Shown: positions 1 through 11,986 of the stretch, one piece after another
How positions within the stretch are numbered: the first letter of the stretch is position 1
How the letters are laid out: every line of letters starts with the position of its first letter
Source: Liolophura sinensis
Taxonomy: Eukaryota > Mollusca > Polyplacophora > Chitonida > Chitonidae
Direction: 5' to 3'
Length of the DNA stretch: 64,000 nt
Assembly: GCF_032854445.1 (NCBI RefSeq)
Contig: NC_088303.1
Span: forward strand, 30,483,265 to 30,547,264
Position numbers and translations under genes: made by a program
The notes under the pieces: model-generated
Seen by the model: the letters and a program-made list of their open reading frames with translations, nothing else
What the model was told of the DNA's origin: nothing
Database searches by the model: none

Positions 1-1184
1 ATCATAGACTTAAAAAATTAAACTTGCTCCTGCCTCGCTTGGCGCTCAGCGGCTAGAGCAAGGAAACAGGACTGGTAGGACGGTGTCAGTATAATGTGAT
101 CAGGTGGGTTGTCATGTGTGGTGTCTTCAACAGGATACTTCATTGGCGCCCTGCCACAAAAAGACAAAGTATATGTTCACACACCTAATGACTCCTGCTT
201 GTCAGATGACTTAAAAAATTGTTAATGGCCACATAAAACCCCAAGGTTACATTCATGCATACACTTTTAGGCGTAAACACAAGCATGACCTCTTACATCA
301 AATAGGCAGGTAAATACTTTGTGTACTAGTGTGGTAGGCTTTATGATAAAGTATTACCTTGGCGTTTTATATTTCAAACAATGAAAGGATAAATGAAACA
401 CTTGTTTTTCAGTTTTAAATATGGAGTTTGTGATGTGTCCTAACATGTCAAAGCACAAGAAAAGCTTTTCAGGTTTCTTGTTGGCGTGTAAAAATAGCTT
501 TACTATGCAATTTTCCGAAGACCCAGCGGTCAATCTGGAAAGGAAATAGCCTGCTGTGGGGACATCAACAATGATAGCTGTCAAAGCAACTTTGTTTGGG
601 GCAGAGCCTTAATTGGGGACACCAAGCTGGTCCTGCGACCCCAGTGTGTTCATCGATGACCTCATTTTGGAATAGTCTCAACCACTGGTAGAAAATTGTC
701 ATACAATAGAGGGGTTATTAAGAGATATGAAATGTGCCTTAAAAATGAAAAAGAGAGATAGGCAAGTTCAGGCTATGCCTAGCCTAAGATGGATGTTAGG
801 TATGGCAGATTTATTCAAGCCTGACCAAGGCTAGAGAGTTTAACCCAAGAAACCTTATCTCCGCTGTCAGCCCATCAGTGTCAATTCTGTATCTCTTAAA
901 GGTTCAAATTTTTTTGCCAACAAGGGGGACAACTCTGAGATGTAAGATTTGGGAGTTCTGTTCTATAGAGTTTGCAGTGATCAGTGAGAACTTCTGTAAC
1001 ACTCAGAAATTGAAATAAGTTTGGACTTTTTGGGGGGTTAGTTTGCCAGTTTATCCACAACTCTATATCTGAAGAAAGTGAAACGTGACATGAGGCTTTG
1101 CATTCAAGTTAAGCACCTACATTTGAGCAGGGTGTTTCATTTCCCTCAGGCTTAGCTGTGTTTACCCCTCTCTGTCTGTTCCAG
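1..1184 (+). other. Intron upstream of the first visible exon
   Basis: No coding exon is supported here. The stretch ends in a pyrimidine-rich acceptor (tctgtctgttccag) at 1184, so it is read as the intron of the gene that enters from the left. It contains a fragment of SINE family B near its start (about 20-215). The rest is unremarkable AT-rich DNA. Confidence 0.55.
20..215 (+). mobile_element. SINE family B fragment
   Basis: The body shares ordered blocks with the copies at 7285, 45236, 55035 and 59155: a 'gcctcgcttggcgctcagc' block, 'gtcagtataatgtga', a 'gtgtcttcaacaggatactt' block and 'ccctgccacaaaaagaca'. The tRNA-like head is absent and the tail is degraded, so this is an old, inactive copy. 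Similarity was judged by eye. Confidence 0.7.
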
Positions 1185-4100
1185 CTAACTGGGCGGTGAC
1201 TTATGCCTTAAGGAAACATCGGCGTAACAATAGCGGGGATGATCTGCTGGCCCTGACCTCCCCCCTCCTTCCTGACCCACCAAATGTCACACCCACGACA
1301 GAAGTGAACGGATTTATTGGAGGACGACCGATTGGTCGCTTGAACTCTGTTGAAATTCAACATCTTACAAACACACTGGAGAGACTGTATAGATCATGTG
1401 AGTCAGTAATGTAATCTTTGATCTTTCTGAAGTAATCGTTCTTACACGGATATTGTTTTTCTCTTTGTTTCTTAATCATTTTTACAAAGTGAAGTCCCTA
1501 AAAAGAATGCCATGTTTAGATTAGAAGTACGGGTACATGTATCAGTTTTTCATCGGATTGGATCTTCATTGTTTACCCTGTCTTTTTGATATTTAGAATA
1601 TCCCATAAATATCTATTTATCTGTTGTATGTGAGGACTGCTCCTGCTTTGAAATTTCATGTTCAGCCATTATTGAGTTGTATTAATCCATTGCAGGCAGA
1701 CTTTCCATTAAATAATATTTGCTGTTTTCTTTTGTTGTTTTGTTTTTCAAGTGAACGTACATAATTCATCGACTGACAGCGGGACAGACTCGTTCGCCAC
1801 CAGTCCACGCTCCAGTACACCAACCCGTCACTTCCCGACATCCACAAGTGTGCTTCGTACCCCAGCAACTCAACCCCCAACTCCCATGCCCTCCTCCAGC
1901 AGTGCATTCTCCCCAGTCACATCTACCAGAGAAGACAGAGAGGTGAGATACCTGCAAGTTAGCTTAGAGAGAACAACGAAACTTTGAAGACACAAGTCCT
2001 GGTGTGAAAAGCATAATCATGCTACTGTGTGAGATTCCTATGTCTGTAGCAAATCTGACTTAGTATTCATGTGTCAGCCCATCATCATCATGGAGAAAAC
2101 AATACATAAACTCTTGAATACTTAAAATTGATTAAATTTAGTTCAAATCTTTGAATGCTTGCATAGTTATTAAGTGCTTGCATAGGCCTGTATTAAATTT
2201 TGTGTATATATTTGACATATAAGGTCATATATATTGCCAGTTTTACCATTTCAGAAATGTTAAAATGGGCAGGATTTTTATTGCTCTGTGTACCCCAAAA
2301 TGTTGTAATCCTAAATTTTGTGCTCAAGACAAATGTTCCTAAAGTACCTGTTCACTATCAAAGACAGTTTTTGGTTTATTCGCACTTGTGAGCATTTATT
2401 CTCCTGACGATAGTCAGTAATGTCTGTGAAAAACACTTACTGTTGAAGCCTACACAGGCGGGATCTGTGTTTGATTGGGCTCTTCATGACTTCTGCTCAG
2501 TCCCTATACAGGCCTAAGTCGACACCATTTGTTTGTGCACGTAAAACATTGCCGTCAGTCCGATATTCTAATGTAAACGGATATGGCTACAATTGTTTTG
2601 TAAATAAGTTTTGCCTCTGAAATGAATATTCCCATGTAATGAATGTCAATGTCCTTTGCCCTGTTCATATCAAACTCCTTAGCAAAACTTCCAGCAGCTT
2701 CTAGGGCAGTGACTGGATTTGAACTCACAACCACAAGGCCATGTTCTCTATTGGCAAAGCAGTAGATTCCTCAGTCATTATGGGCCTGTGAACCAAAGAG
2801 ATGACATGTTGTGATGTTGTCTACAGGTGGAGCTAGCATCTGCCGGCGCCACTTACTAGATACCCTTGACCGGGACACGACCTATCCCCGAGCCGATCTC
2901 CCAGCCGCAGCAGTCGTACGAGCACACCTAGGAGACGTTCCAGCTCAAGGTGAGGTCTGGATGATGGGGATTATTACAGGGCTGATATAATCCACTCTCA
3001 GGGACACAACTTAAATAATGACATGAAATGTATTCAGGGAGACAGGGAGGCAGATGTAGATGTTTAAAGCAAAAACAGGTGTTAGATTGAAATAATTTGA
3101 TGTACTAGAATTAATGTTCAGTACTCGCTGACATGATTGATAAGTTTTGTTCACATACATGTGCTTGCACATTCACAGTATTCGACACGGAAAAACTTCA
3201 TCAACTCTTTCACGTATTTTTTTGGTAAACGGTGAGGGTCATATTTATTCTTTTAAAATTTAACACAGATATTAGTAGTGCTGACAGCAAAGAATTACAT
3301 TTCTCTCCCAATTTTTTTGGAAAAGTAAAAATATGAATATGTTGTTGATTAGATGGACTAACCGTGTGAAAAAAGGGAAACTTAGTATTCCTGCTACAGT
3401 TACATGTATATTGCCTAAAAAAGCAGATCAAGTGTCATAAACATTAGAAGAATTAGGATAACATTATGCTCAATATTGTTTCAGTCATAAGCAACAAACT
3501 CACCGTCCTTTTCTACCTTATTTGAACCTGCGGATGGTCGTGGGTTTTCACCGGGCTCTGCCCAGTTTTCGTCCACCATAATGCTGGCCGCCGTCGTATA
3601 AGTGAAATATTCTTGAGTACGGCGTAAAACACCAATCAAAAAAAAAAAAATATCTACCTTATTTGTCGTGTACCGTTTAATTGTCATTTAATCTCTGTGT
3701 TCATGGTACAACAAATGGTGGATTTCATCACTTTGCACTTAATAATGTCCATGTACAATGTAGTTGTTGTATGGGTTAATAGCTCAGTCAGTTTTGCACA
3801 AAAGATTGTCTGTAAATTAAAAAGGGATTCTCATGAGAATAATGCCTCCAGTGGATTGGTATATCAGCGTTGATAAATCAACAATGATTGATTGTTAAAA
3901 CTGTGCTTAACAGACTTGGCACATCATATTTTTCCTCCTTGTCATTTTGTTCACATGGTGAAATAATAATGGGGTTTCCATTACCAGGTGGTTAGCGTGT
4001 TAGGACAGCCCAATGACACAGGTGCCTCTCATCAATGTGGGGTGGCTGTGAGTTCAAGTCCAGCTAATGCGGGCTTCCTTTTCTGGTCATACGTGTCAAG

Positions 4101-5392
4101 GTCTACCTTCAACTTGGGGTTGGTCGTGAGTTTCCCAGAACCCAGTTTCTCCCACCATAATGTTGGCCTCTGTCATAGAAGTCAGATATTCTTGAGTACT
4201 TGTAAAACACCAATCAAATAGTACTAAACAGATCAGCTACATGTGTTGACTGGCTTTAGGTATTACCTCAAATTTATGCATACAAGCTTTTTGCAGGACA
4301 TATTGACGAATCTGGTTCAGGTTGGGTACATTTCCAAGATTACATCCATACCTGTCAGTTTCCATACATGCGATTGATCTATGACATGTCTTTATATTTT
4401 CTTTCATCAGGTACTAGTATCTCCATATTTTCTTTCATCAGATACAAGTATTTGGATGTTGTTGATAAACTGTTTTGTCTAATTAAAGATATTGAAATAT
4501 TAATACTGATGTGGCTCATTAACATTGAATATACCCTATATAATGCGGCAGAGTTTTGTCTTCTGCTGATTTATAAAGCCTTATGTGATATCATCCTAAA
4601 ACATACTGCTCACCAGATTGAGTTTGCCACTTTTGTTTCTTGTTTTCATTGACAAGTAAGTTAAAATGGGTAACAGGATTAAACAAGGCTATGTTCACCT
4701 TAAGTGTGTGAATAATGAGGGCAATACTGTGCTTACCCCTAAATGACCTAAAAATCCGACCAGAAAAAGAGCATTTCTGGAGGCTAATAAATGTCATGAG
4801 GTACTACTTCTGGTGCTAAAATTTACACTTTCCTGGTTTGATATCATCCTACCTTCCAAACACCTCTCAAAGCAACTTTCTAAAATGAGTAGAATTCCCA
4901 GAATCTGGTAAAAAAGGGCAACTTAGTCTTGGATGAAATTATAAGTTATGTAGAGTGTAAATACTGGTGTACATGTATTGATGGACAAAATACCAGCAGC
5001 AGAGTCAGTGACCTTCAGGGGATGTTCCCATTTCAGCTTTGTTTTATGTCTTTTTATCTCTCAAGTCACAAATCACTCTAACCATCTTATTTTCTCTGTA
5101 CATGCTTGAGCTCACAGAAAATGTGAAAACATTAAATCTGGGGACATGGACCATAAACAAAGATAATGAAAATCGTAGTACCATATGTGGTTGGTCGCCT
5201 TTATGGGACAGTTATGATCAGTCTTATAAGCTTTAATAATAAAAGGTTGTGTTTTTCCTGTCTCTCTACAGGGCATCCAACGCCTCCATCTCCCGACCTC
5301 TGTGTAACGGTACAACGCGCAGTGGGCAGCCGTGTAGGCTGTATGCGGTCAGTGGTGATGAGTTTTGTCACCTGCACAGGTCCCTGTCTTAA
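1185..5392 (+). CDS. 3' end of an unrecognised gene; Ser/Arg-rich protein with C-terminal Cys/His motif (5' partial)
   Basis: Exons: 1185-1397 (enters in phase 1, leaves in phase 1 before gtgagt), 1752-1942 (leaves in phase 0 before gtgaga), about 2827-2949 (acceptor ttgtctacag, donor gtgagg) and 5272-5392 (acceptor tctctctacag). The first exon begins NWAVTYALRKHRR and contains GGRPIGRLNSVEIQHL; the second is Ser/Thr/Pro-rich. The 3' half of exon 3 reads LSPSRSPSRSSRTSTPRRR and runs in phase into exon 4, whose 39 codons end at the TAA at 5390-5392. That tail has the pattern C-x9-C-x10-C-x2-H (CNGTTRSGQPC then FCHLH), like a small zinc-binding knuckle. The 5' half of exon 3 is not open in the phase delivered by exon 2; see the separate entry. 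I do not recognise the family. A nuclear, phosphorylated protein is a guess from composition. Confidence 0.6.
2690..2790 (-). mobile_element. tRNA-like SINE head (minus), degraded
   Basis: Read on the minus strand, this intronic stretch contains 'gtggttgtgagttcaaatcc', which resembles a tRNA B box (GTTCAAATCC), preceded by a plausible A-box region. No tail of family A, B or C could be attached, so it is either an isolated head or a further SINE family. Weakly supported. Confidence 0.3.
2827..2949 (+). other. Frame-broken exon 3 of the 5'-partial gene
   Basis: With the acceptor at 2826 and the phase 0 delivered by exon 2, translation gives VELASAGATY and then TAG at 2857-2859. A second TAG follows in the same frame near the exon end. 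The frame that joins exon 4 correctly (codon start 2828+3n) is open from 2870 to 2949 and strongly Ser/Arg-biased, but carries TAG at 2834 and TGA at 2867. The third frame is open throughout yet joins neither neighbour. Two one-base losses, one near 2850 and one near 2872, would account for all of this. Assembly error, a real allelic lesion, or an undetected extra exon are the alternatives. Confidence 0.5.
3512..3665 (+). mobile_element. SINE family A, 5'-truncated, with 13-bp target-site duplication
   Basis: Only the 3' half of family A is present, from 'gaacctgcggatggtcgtgg' to 'cggcgtaaaacaccaatc' and a poly(A) run. It is flanked by exact copies of tctaccttatttg at 3512-3524 and 3653-3665. 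The duplication shows that the element was already 5'-truncated when it inserted, as expected from incomplete target-primed reverse transcription. Confidence 0.85.
3970..4222 (+). mobile_element. SINE family A, near full length, divergent
   Basis: All parts of family A are recognisable: a head with 'gtggttagcgtgttagg', the B box 'gtgagttcaagtccagc', the 'ccataatgttggcc' core and the 'caccaatcaaat' tail. There are many substitutions, indicating an old copy. No clear target-site duplication was found. Confidence 0.8.
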
Positions 5393-6300
5393 CCACCACC
5401 TTCCCCCCACCCCCAAACCACTGATTCAGCATCATCAAGTTTAGACATTCTTTAGAAGATGCTTTTGGCCAGAATTTGAGTTATCTGTATGTAATTTGCA
5501 AACAACTGGCAGAACCACCGACAGAGACTTGGCCTCATCAAGAGAAGCACTGTATAGACATTTGTTTAAAGGCATTTTTGGCCAGAATTTGAGATAAATT
5601 CATTTAAATTATCGGTATGTTTTTTAAAGACTGGCCAAAACTGGCAGGACCACTCATGCCAGCAGAGGCTGTGCCTCATCGAAAGAAGTATAGACATTCA
5701 TTTGAAGACATTTTTGGCCTGAAATTCATTTGAATTATCTGTATACTTTTAAAGACTGGCCAAGCTGTATGTGTATAATATATCTGCTGGCGGAATGATC
5801 TTCACTGCATCTGCAAGCTTCAACATGAGGGAAATAGGACATTTGGCTGTTGTACATGTGCTATTTCCACTAGACAGCCGGTCGGTCAGAAAGTACATTA
5901 AATGTACAAGGTAAACATCAGTCTATACTGACATTATGTCGTCTTACATGCAGTTGTGATTCTCTGATATCTTGGTAGTAAATGACTCTTCGGTGTAATC
6001 ATGATTGTCCCATCTTCAGTGTGAACATGTCAAGTTAAAAAACACATCTAAATTTTGATAAAGCAGACTTCATTATATATGAGGAAAAAAAAAGTGCTGT
6101 TGGTTAATTGAAGAGTTGCTTTGATTCTGTCATCTTGCTTATTTTGTGCCAAAAGAAAATTTTGCAATGCCAAAAGAAATTCGAAATAACTTCTGAATCA
6201 CCATATTTTCTTTTCGTTCCTGGTCAAAAGTTTCTCCTGAAAAATAGATTGTTTGCAATTCTCGCCGTCCAGTTAAAATAAAGAGTTTGCCAACTGTCCA
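5393..6300 (+). other. Probable 3' UTR of the 5'-partial gene
   Basis: This follows the stop codon at 5390-5392. An AATAAA lies at 6277-6282 and is a candidate cleavage signal. The first part is a diverged tandem repeat, described separately. Confidence 0.4.
5443..5765 (+). repeat. Diverged tandem repeat, about 2.5 copies of 113-136 bp
   Basis: The block 'agacattc/tttga-gac-ttttggccagaatttga' recurs at about 5443, 5556 and 5692. Each copy is followed by related 'aaagactggcc', 'actggcagaaccac' and 'gcctcatc-a-agaag' blocks. Copies differ by substitutions and indels. It lies in the presumed 3' UTR of the upstream gene. Confidence 0.75.
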
Positions 6301-6547
6301 GGGGTCATTTCAGACTATACACTGCACCTGCAGAAAACAAAGCTCATTTCATGTTTCGCCAGTCACCATTACCTCCACAGTAATACATTTTTAATCACCA
6401 TTGGTCATTTACATTTTAAGTGTAAACAAAGCTAAATTTTTTAATTGTTGTGTCTGTACATGTATCTTTGCACATCTTTTACCGAGTTATTCCAAAGTGT
6501 GTCAGGATTTAATGAAACAGACTTCTATTAACCATTTTTGTATGTGG

Positions 6548-6711
6548 GACGGTCTGTCAGCAACCTGCGGATGGTTGTGGGTCCCCACCTCCACCCCCAC
6601 CCCCCGGGCTATGCCCGGTTTCCTTCAACGATAATGCTGGCTGCCCTGGTATAAGTGAAATATTCCTGAGTACAGCGTAAAATACCAAGAAAATAAATAA
6701 ATAAACAAATT
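6548..6711 (+). mobile_element. SINE family A, 5'-truncated
   Basis: It begins at 'acggtctgtcagcaacctgc', includes the 'ataatgctggctgcc' core and 'agtgaaatattcctgagtac', and ends in (aaat)n. A C/A-rich insertion (ccccacctccacccccaccc) replaces part of the usual 'gggtttcccccgggctc' block. Confidence 0.85.
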
Positions 6712-7284
6712 AGCCATTTTATTTTGCCCTGTGGCAGAGCTTGTAGTATTTGCAGTTACACAGTACAGTATTACAATGGCCTGTCTATGGTACTTACATG
6801 TGGCTCAACAGTTGTTCCCATTATGCCCAGTTGGAGCTCTAATGTTGATTATAATATATATCTATTAATATTTTAAAAAAAACAGATTCATATTAGATTT
6901 ACATGTACATTAAGATGGGATGTAAAGTGAGTTAATTTAAATCCTCAAGATGGCTGTAAGTATATTCTGCTGCTGTTTTGTGCACCTAGAAGAGAGCAGT
7001 TTTATAGATGCTAGTATACTGTAGATATGGAGTGAAAATGTTATTGGGTGATGACAAGAAGCTAAAAGTGTTTTCAAGGCAGTTTTATAAAGTTGTAAAG
7101 TGTTCTAACAGAAACGGCCAGAGATATTTACTATTTGCAGTGTATTTCTGTTCATCAGCCTGTTGGTTTAAGCCTGATGTTGTTATGATGTAGAAGTTGT
7201 ATTATGCAGACTTCATAAGGTGCTGCTGCTTCACTGCATAAAGTGTCTAGGACACTGAAGCTGTCAAATGGTTATGTGTGCCTC

Positions 7285-7560
7285 AAAATCCAGGGATCAA
7301 ACCCAGGTCGGGTCATACCAAAGACTTTAACAATGGTACTTCTTTCTGCCTTGCTCCGTGCTTTAGCAAGGGATCAGGACTGTTTGGCCTGGTGACAGTA
7401 TAGTGTAACTGGGTGGGGTATCGTGCCTGGTGTCTCTGACATGATACTTCAGTGACAGCAGCAGTTTGATGGCATCCACTCACCCTGCCATAAAGAAGCT
7501 ACAATATATGTACACACAACTGATGGTTCGTATGGCTGACAATATGACTGCATCAGTCAG
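7285..7560 (+). mobile_element. SINE family B, partial
   Basis: It contains the B-box-like 'gggatcaaacccaggtcggg', then 'gtcataccaaagacttta', 'ggtgacagtatagtgtaact', 'gggtggggtatcgtgcctgg' and 'ccctgccataaagaagc' in the family order. The A-box end and the tail are missing or eroded. Confidence 0.8.
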
Positions 7561-9797
7561 ATCAATATGGTTCGAATGAAGGGAGGTAAATGAAGTACTG
7601 GTATGAAAGTTGTTCCAGATATGCAAAGTGTTTCATTACCACAGTACAAAGCTTGAGGTGCATTTTTTAATTTAATTGATGGAAATTAAAGAAGCAGTAT
7701 GGAATTAACAATGTCAGCAGACCTTGTATGGCTACAACAATTATCATAAAATCATTTTCCATTGTCTTTATGTGTTTCTGTATGCTTTCAAATACATGAA
7801 AGAAGTCAGAAGTGAGCAGTTTGTACTGTTTGCTGGGTTTTATATACTCATAATTATATGGTGCTTTATGCCAAACTGTTACATGTGTGTGAATTTAGTC
7901 TTTAACACGTCGTGTATTGCATTTTAATTAGTTCTTTTGTGCAATTCCTACAGCATCAGAACAGTGTTTTATGATGAAGTGATTATTCCTGGGTGGCTGT
8001 TCTGTGATACATGTGGGGGAAAAACAGAGTTTATCAGCCATGAAAATTATGGTGATTCGCACCCCAGTTGAGGTTGTCTTCTCAGCCTTTTTTATGGTGT
8101 AGATCTCTTTAGAACAGATCCATAAAAACCTGAGCAGACTTGAAAAAAATAATTAAAAAAAAAAAATTGTTTTAGTGCTTCATTGATGAATGATATTCTG
8201 TGTATTTTTATTTGTGACAGTTGTGAATTTTCTTTGCCATATGTGAAAAACCAAATGTTAATCAATACACAAAAGGTTGTCATTTAATGGCTTGCAGGTT
8301 TCTTTAAGCTATCCTTTTCTTCCTGCAGTTTGTAGTTTGTAAAGCACTGTCTTAATCTAAACGTCATCACCTGAGCGTGTAATCTTCATTTTCCTTATAC
8401 CAACGGCAATTTCACACTTGAGTTACCGTGACAACGAAAATGAAAAAAAAAAAAAAAAAAAAAATTGAAATAAGCTGACATTGATAAAATCACTGCTTAT
8501 TAATCACTGATTCTTATCAGAAGTTTGTTTTCCTGACAATTAGTATTAGTTTTATTTTCAGATGTCACAGACTGACCTTTGTGCAAATCTATATAGGCTG
8601 TACTCCTCCAGACTTTTTGATAGGATGACAAAGCCATGATGTGCTGTATAAATCTAAATTTGACATATTTTTGATGAAACGTTCCGTTTTCTATTATCTC
8701 CTTTAATTAACATGCTAGCTTGATTGTCAAACTTCTGATTCACAGTGTAAATTATGAGAGATCTTTGCTGATAATCCATTGAAGGCCTTTCCCCTCCGTT
8801 TGTAAAACCACAAAGATGGCCATTTTCTAAACCTCATTTAAAAACCAGCAATGCATTTATGCTCATCTTGCTGAATTTAAATGATTTAGAAATATTTGAC
8901 TGATCTCCTCTCTTTTTTTTTTACACACGATTCATTGTGCAAAAGATTGCTCCGATGCACAGTTTTGGTGTACTGCAGATAAATGTATTGAGTTTTTTTT
9001 TCTGTGATAAGGGTCATTAATGTACAGTACACTGAGTATCAGTCTGAAATGTTTTCATATACGTTTGAGGTAAAATCAGTGCCTGAAATTCAATTCATTT
9101 CACTTTATTGTTCATAACAGTCTAAAACAACGAAAACTAGTTTACAGTGTATACACAAGGCAAGCTATAAATTTAAGAGAGCATTTCTGCATTTCCCATT
9201 CTGAGAAATTTCCTTTGGAAATTTGTAAAGATTTTGACTCGTTTCCAAACGTGACCACATAGAGTATTTACGTGAAGTAAATGCTGTCCAGTATCTAGAT
9301 GTATTGTGTAAAGCGGGAAAATCAAATTTGTCATTTAAATTTTGTTGCATTATTCATGTCTTCCACATAACTGAGAAATTCAACGCATTTACTTCAAGTA
9401 ATTAAATTTAAATGACAAACGCACTAATCATTACATGATTATATTCTCATTAATTATCATAATTATAGTATCAGACCAGTATAATGCAGATAAATCCTGA
9501 AAACTTTCAATACAGCTGAATAAAATATGCAAAAAAAAAGTTTCAAAAATTCACATACTTGTAAATTTGCATGGAAATTGGGACTACACCTTGGAAGTCC
9601 AAAATATCAATGTCTTTTTGTAAATTTAAATTTCTAAAATCTTGGCCCTTTAAATTATTTCAGCTCATGGCTTAAGATCTTGTAATAATTTTACATCTCT
9701 GAGAAACGGACGAAAGCTTTCTTTGAAGTGATAAAGAAAAAGGAGTTCATATCTCATTCTTCTCTGGCAAAGTCACTGTCTCTGTAGAGATACCTCT

Positions 9798-9876
9798 CAA
9801 TGGCCATAATGCTGGCCGTCATACTATAAGTGAAATATTCTTGAGTACAGGATAAAACACCAGTAAAATAAATAAA
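9798..9876 (+). mobile_element. SINE family A, 3' fragment
   Basis: Only the last about 80 bases are present: 'ggccataatgctggccgtc', 'agtgaaatattcttgagtac' and 'aaaacaccagtaaaataaat'. The rest of the element is absent. Confidence 0.8.
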
Positions 9877-10383
9877 TCTGTAAAAATTGACTTATTGTAC
9901 ATTGATTTTGGACAGGTAAGTCTTAGGGCAGCTAAAGATTATGCTACTGATTTGGTATCATAGGATCGGAAAGCAGACTTTGACCAAACTTCTACATGTT
10001 GTCTTCCACGTTTTTTATATCATACCTACCAATTATCATTGAAATACTGGTGATTTGCGTTCTAAGGTGATTTACACTTTGAATGTGCAGAGTCAAACAA
10101 CTGGTAACCAGGAAAATATTTTGGTCAGGTGGACAGGACTGTTTAAACTTGCACAGTTGTGGGTATATGCCATTATTCCATGTAGCAATGTGCTAGAGAT
10201 TTTGTTCTTTTAGTGCTTCATATTTGTGTAACACAAATTTATTATGTAAACTGGTAGTAAATCTGTTGTCTGACATTTTGTTGTAATTGTGTGACTAATC
10301 TTGATTGTGGCTTACTTTGATATTGGTTGGTAAATTAATGTAAATAAGAATGTCAGTTTTCAGTATGTAGAAATATGTAGAAA

Positions 10384-10566
10384 GTCCAGCTCATGCTGGT
10401 TTCCTCTCTAGCCGTAAGTGGGAAGGTCTGTCAGCAACTTGCGGATGGTCGTGGGTGTCCTCTGGGCTCTGCCCGGTTTCCTCCCACCATAATGCTAGCC
10501 GCCGTCATGTAAGTGAAATATTCTTGAATGCGGCGTAAAAAACACCAATCAGAAAATAAATAAATA
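10384..10566 (+). mobile_element. SINE family A, 5'-truncated
   Basis: It starts in the middle of the B box ('gtccagctcatgctgg') and continues through the core and 'aatattcttgaatgcggcg' to an (aaat)n tail. The tRNA-like head is missing. Confidence 0.88.
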
Positions 10567-11910
10567 AAATAGATAATTTCTCTGCGTTGTTTGATTAAGA
10601 GATTGTGGGGATACATATGTACAGGAAGACAAAGCTCAGTACTGCATTGAATTGGTCAGTTCAAGATGTTTGAATCACATGTGTGCTTGTCAAAAGTGAA
10701 AGTATAGAATATTGCATAATAATTAGGACTGTGAAATTAAAAGTTGTTGACATTTAATAATGAATGATTTTTGTGACATTCAGCTTTGTATGCCAGATCG
10801 GATGTAAGAGACATGTAAGCATTTTCTATTTTATCATGAGGTAATGATTTACTTGTATAATTATACAGATAAAACTATATCACCATGTCATTTATGGTTG
10901 AAAGTGTCAGTTTGAATAAATGTTATTCATCCAAGGTTTGGGGTGCATTGTACAAAGGTATTATATTTTCTCCTGATTAATATATATATATTGCCATACA
11001 TGTATGTATATAACAAATTCATGATAGAAGACGTGAATATAAAGATATGACAGATTATGATACAATAAGATGTTAGATTATAATCAGATGTTATGCATAT
11101 ATCAGCACATTTATGATTGTTCATTAACTGTGTAATTTGATATCCATATTAAAGCTAACAATGCAAGATTATCTGGTTAATAACATGTTTTATCCTGTCT
11201 CGTACTTGTATTCGATGTTTTCATGCTGTGAATACAGTTTTAAAATGTTCATCAAGCTATGTCAGTGTGTGTTTGAGTTCTTGTACTTCATAGTTTTACC
11301 TGCTGTTTTCGCACAGTGTGACCGAGTGTCAGTCAACGTAGTTGAAGAGTGTCTGAATAATCTGGTGTCAGGTAAAAACCAGGTAAACTGGAGCGCATCT
11401 TCATTTCATTTTACCATCAGACTACCAAAATGAACTCCGGGTTCAAGACATATGGCTCCTCCCAATCACTGGCACGTGAGGTGCGGCCTTTGGTTATTGC
11501 ATTTTATACACCCTCCACTAATCAAGTAGGGCCTAACAATGTCCTGTCTGTGGCACTCATCGGACCATTTGCACAGTGTTTGCTCCACCAGTTCTGAAGT
11601 ATGTAAGTCATATGCCAAAGGTCCATGGTTTTTGACTAGACACCATTTTTCTTCTCTCATAAAATTGACCTTCATTGAAGAAGGGAAGAATTCTTAAACA
11701 TTAATCAAATACATGTAAATAATTCTGGGGGTTCAGACTGAGGGGTTTTTCAGATTGTTGATGTTCTTTTACTGATTAAGCAGCAAGGTGGTACATGTAC
11801 ATCTTTTTGCTCCTTGTTTTCCCAAAATGCTTGTTTTATAACCGTCTTAACGTCTATGTACCATGTGTACATAGACACAGTAGGCATTTACTTATAGTGG
11901 TACATGCAGT

Positions 11911-11986
11911 AGGTCGTCGTCATATGACTGAAAAATTGTTGAGTACGACGTTAAACCCCAAGCACTCACTCACTCACATGCAGTAG
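11911..11986 (+). mobile_element. SINE family B 3' tail inserted in the first units of the array
   Basis: The stretch reads 'tcatatgactgaaaaattg', 'ttgagtacgacgttaaaccc' and 'cactcactcactcac'. This is the 3' end of family B, also seen at 45500-45555 and 55330-55390. It splits an array unit: atgcagtagg lies on both sides, which could be a target-site duplication or simply neighbouring repeat sequence. Confidence 0.75.

Larger units (their letters stand above)
2950..5271 (+). other. Intron between exons 3 and 4 of the 5'-partial gene
   Basis: It is bounded by GTGAGG at 2950 and the acceptor ending at 5271. It holds two SINE family A copies (3525-3652 and about 3970-4222). The remaining sequence is AT-rich with no supported exon. 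Confidence 0.55.
6300..11877. other. Intergenic stretch, no supported gene
   Basis: AT-rich DNA with SINE remnants at 6548-6711, 7285-7560, 9798-9876 and 10384-10566, poly(A) near 8443-8464 and no reading frame with coding character. A 55-base open stretch at 11318-11371 with an AG before it and GT after it was considered and not accepted. Confidence 0.5.

Noticed and set aside
11318-11371. Possible exon (CDRVSVNVVEECLNNLVSG) between tttcgcacag and gtaaaa
   Set aside because: Too short, weak donor, and no compatible neighbouring exon found.
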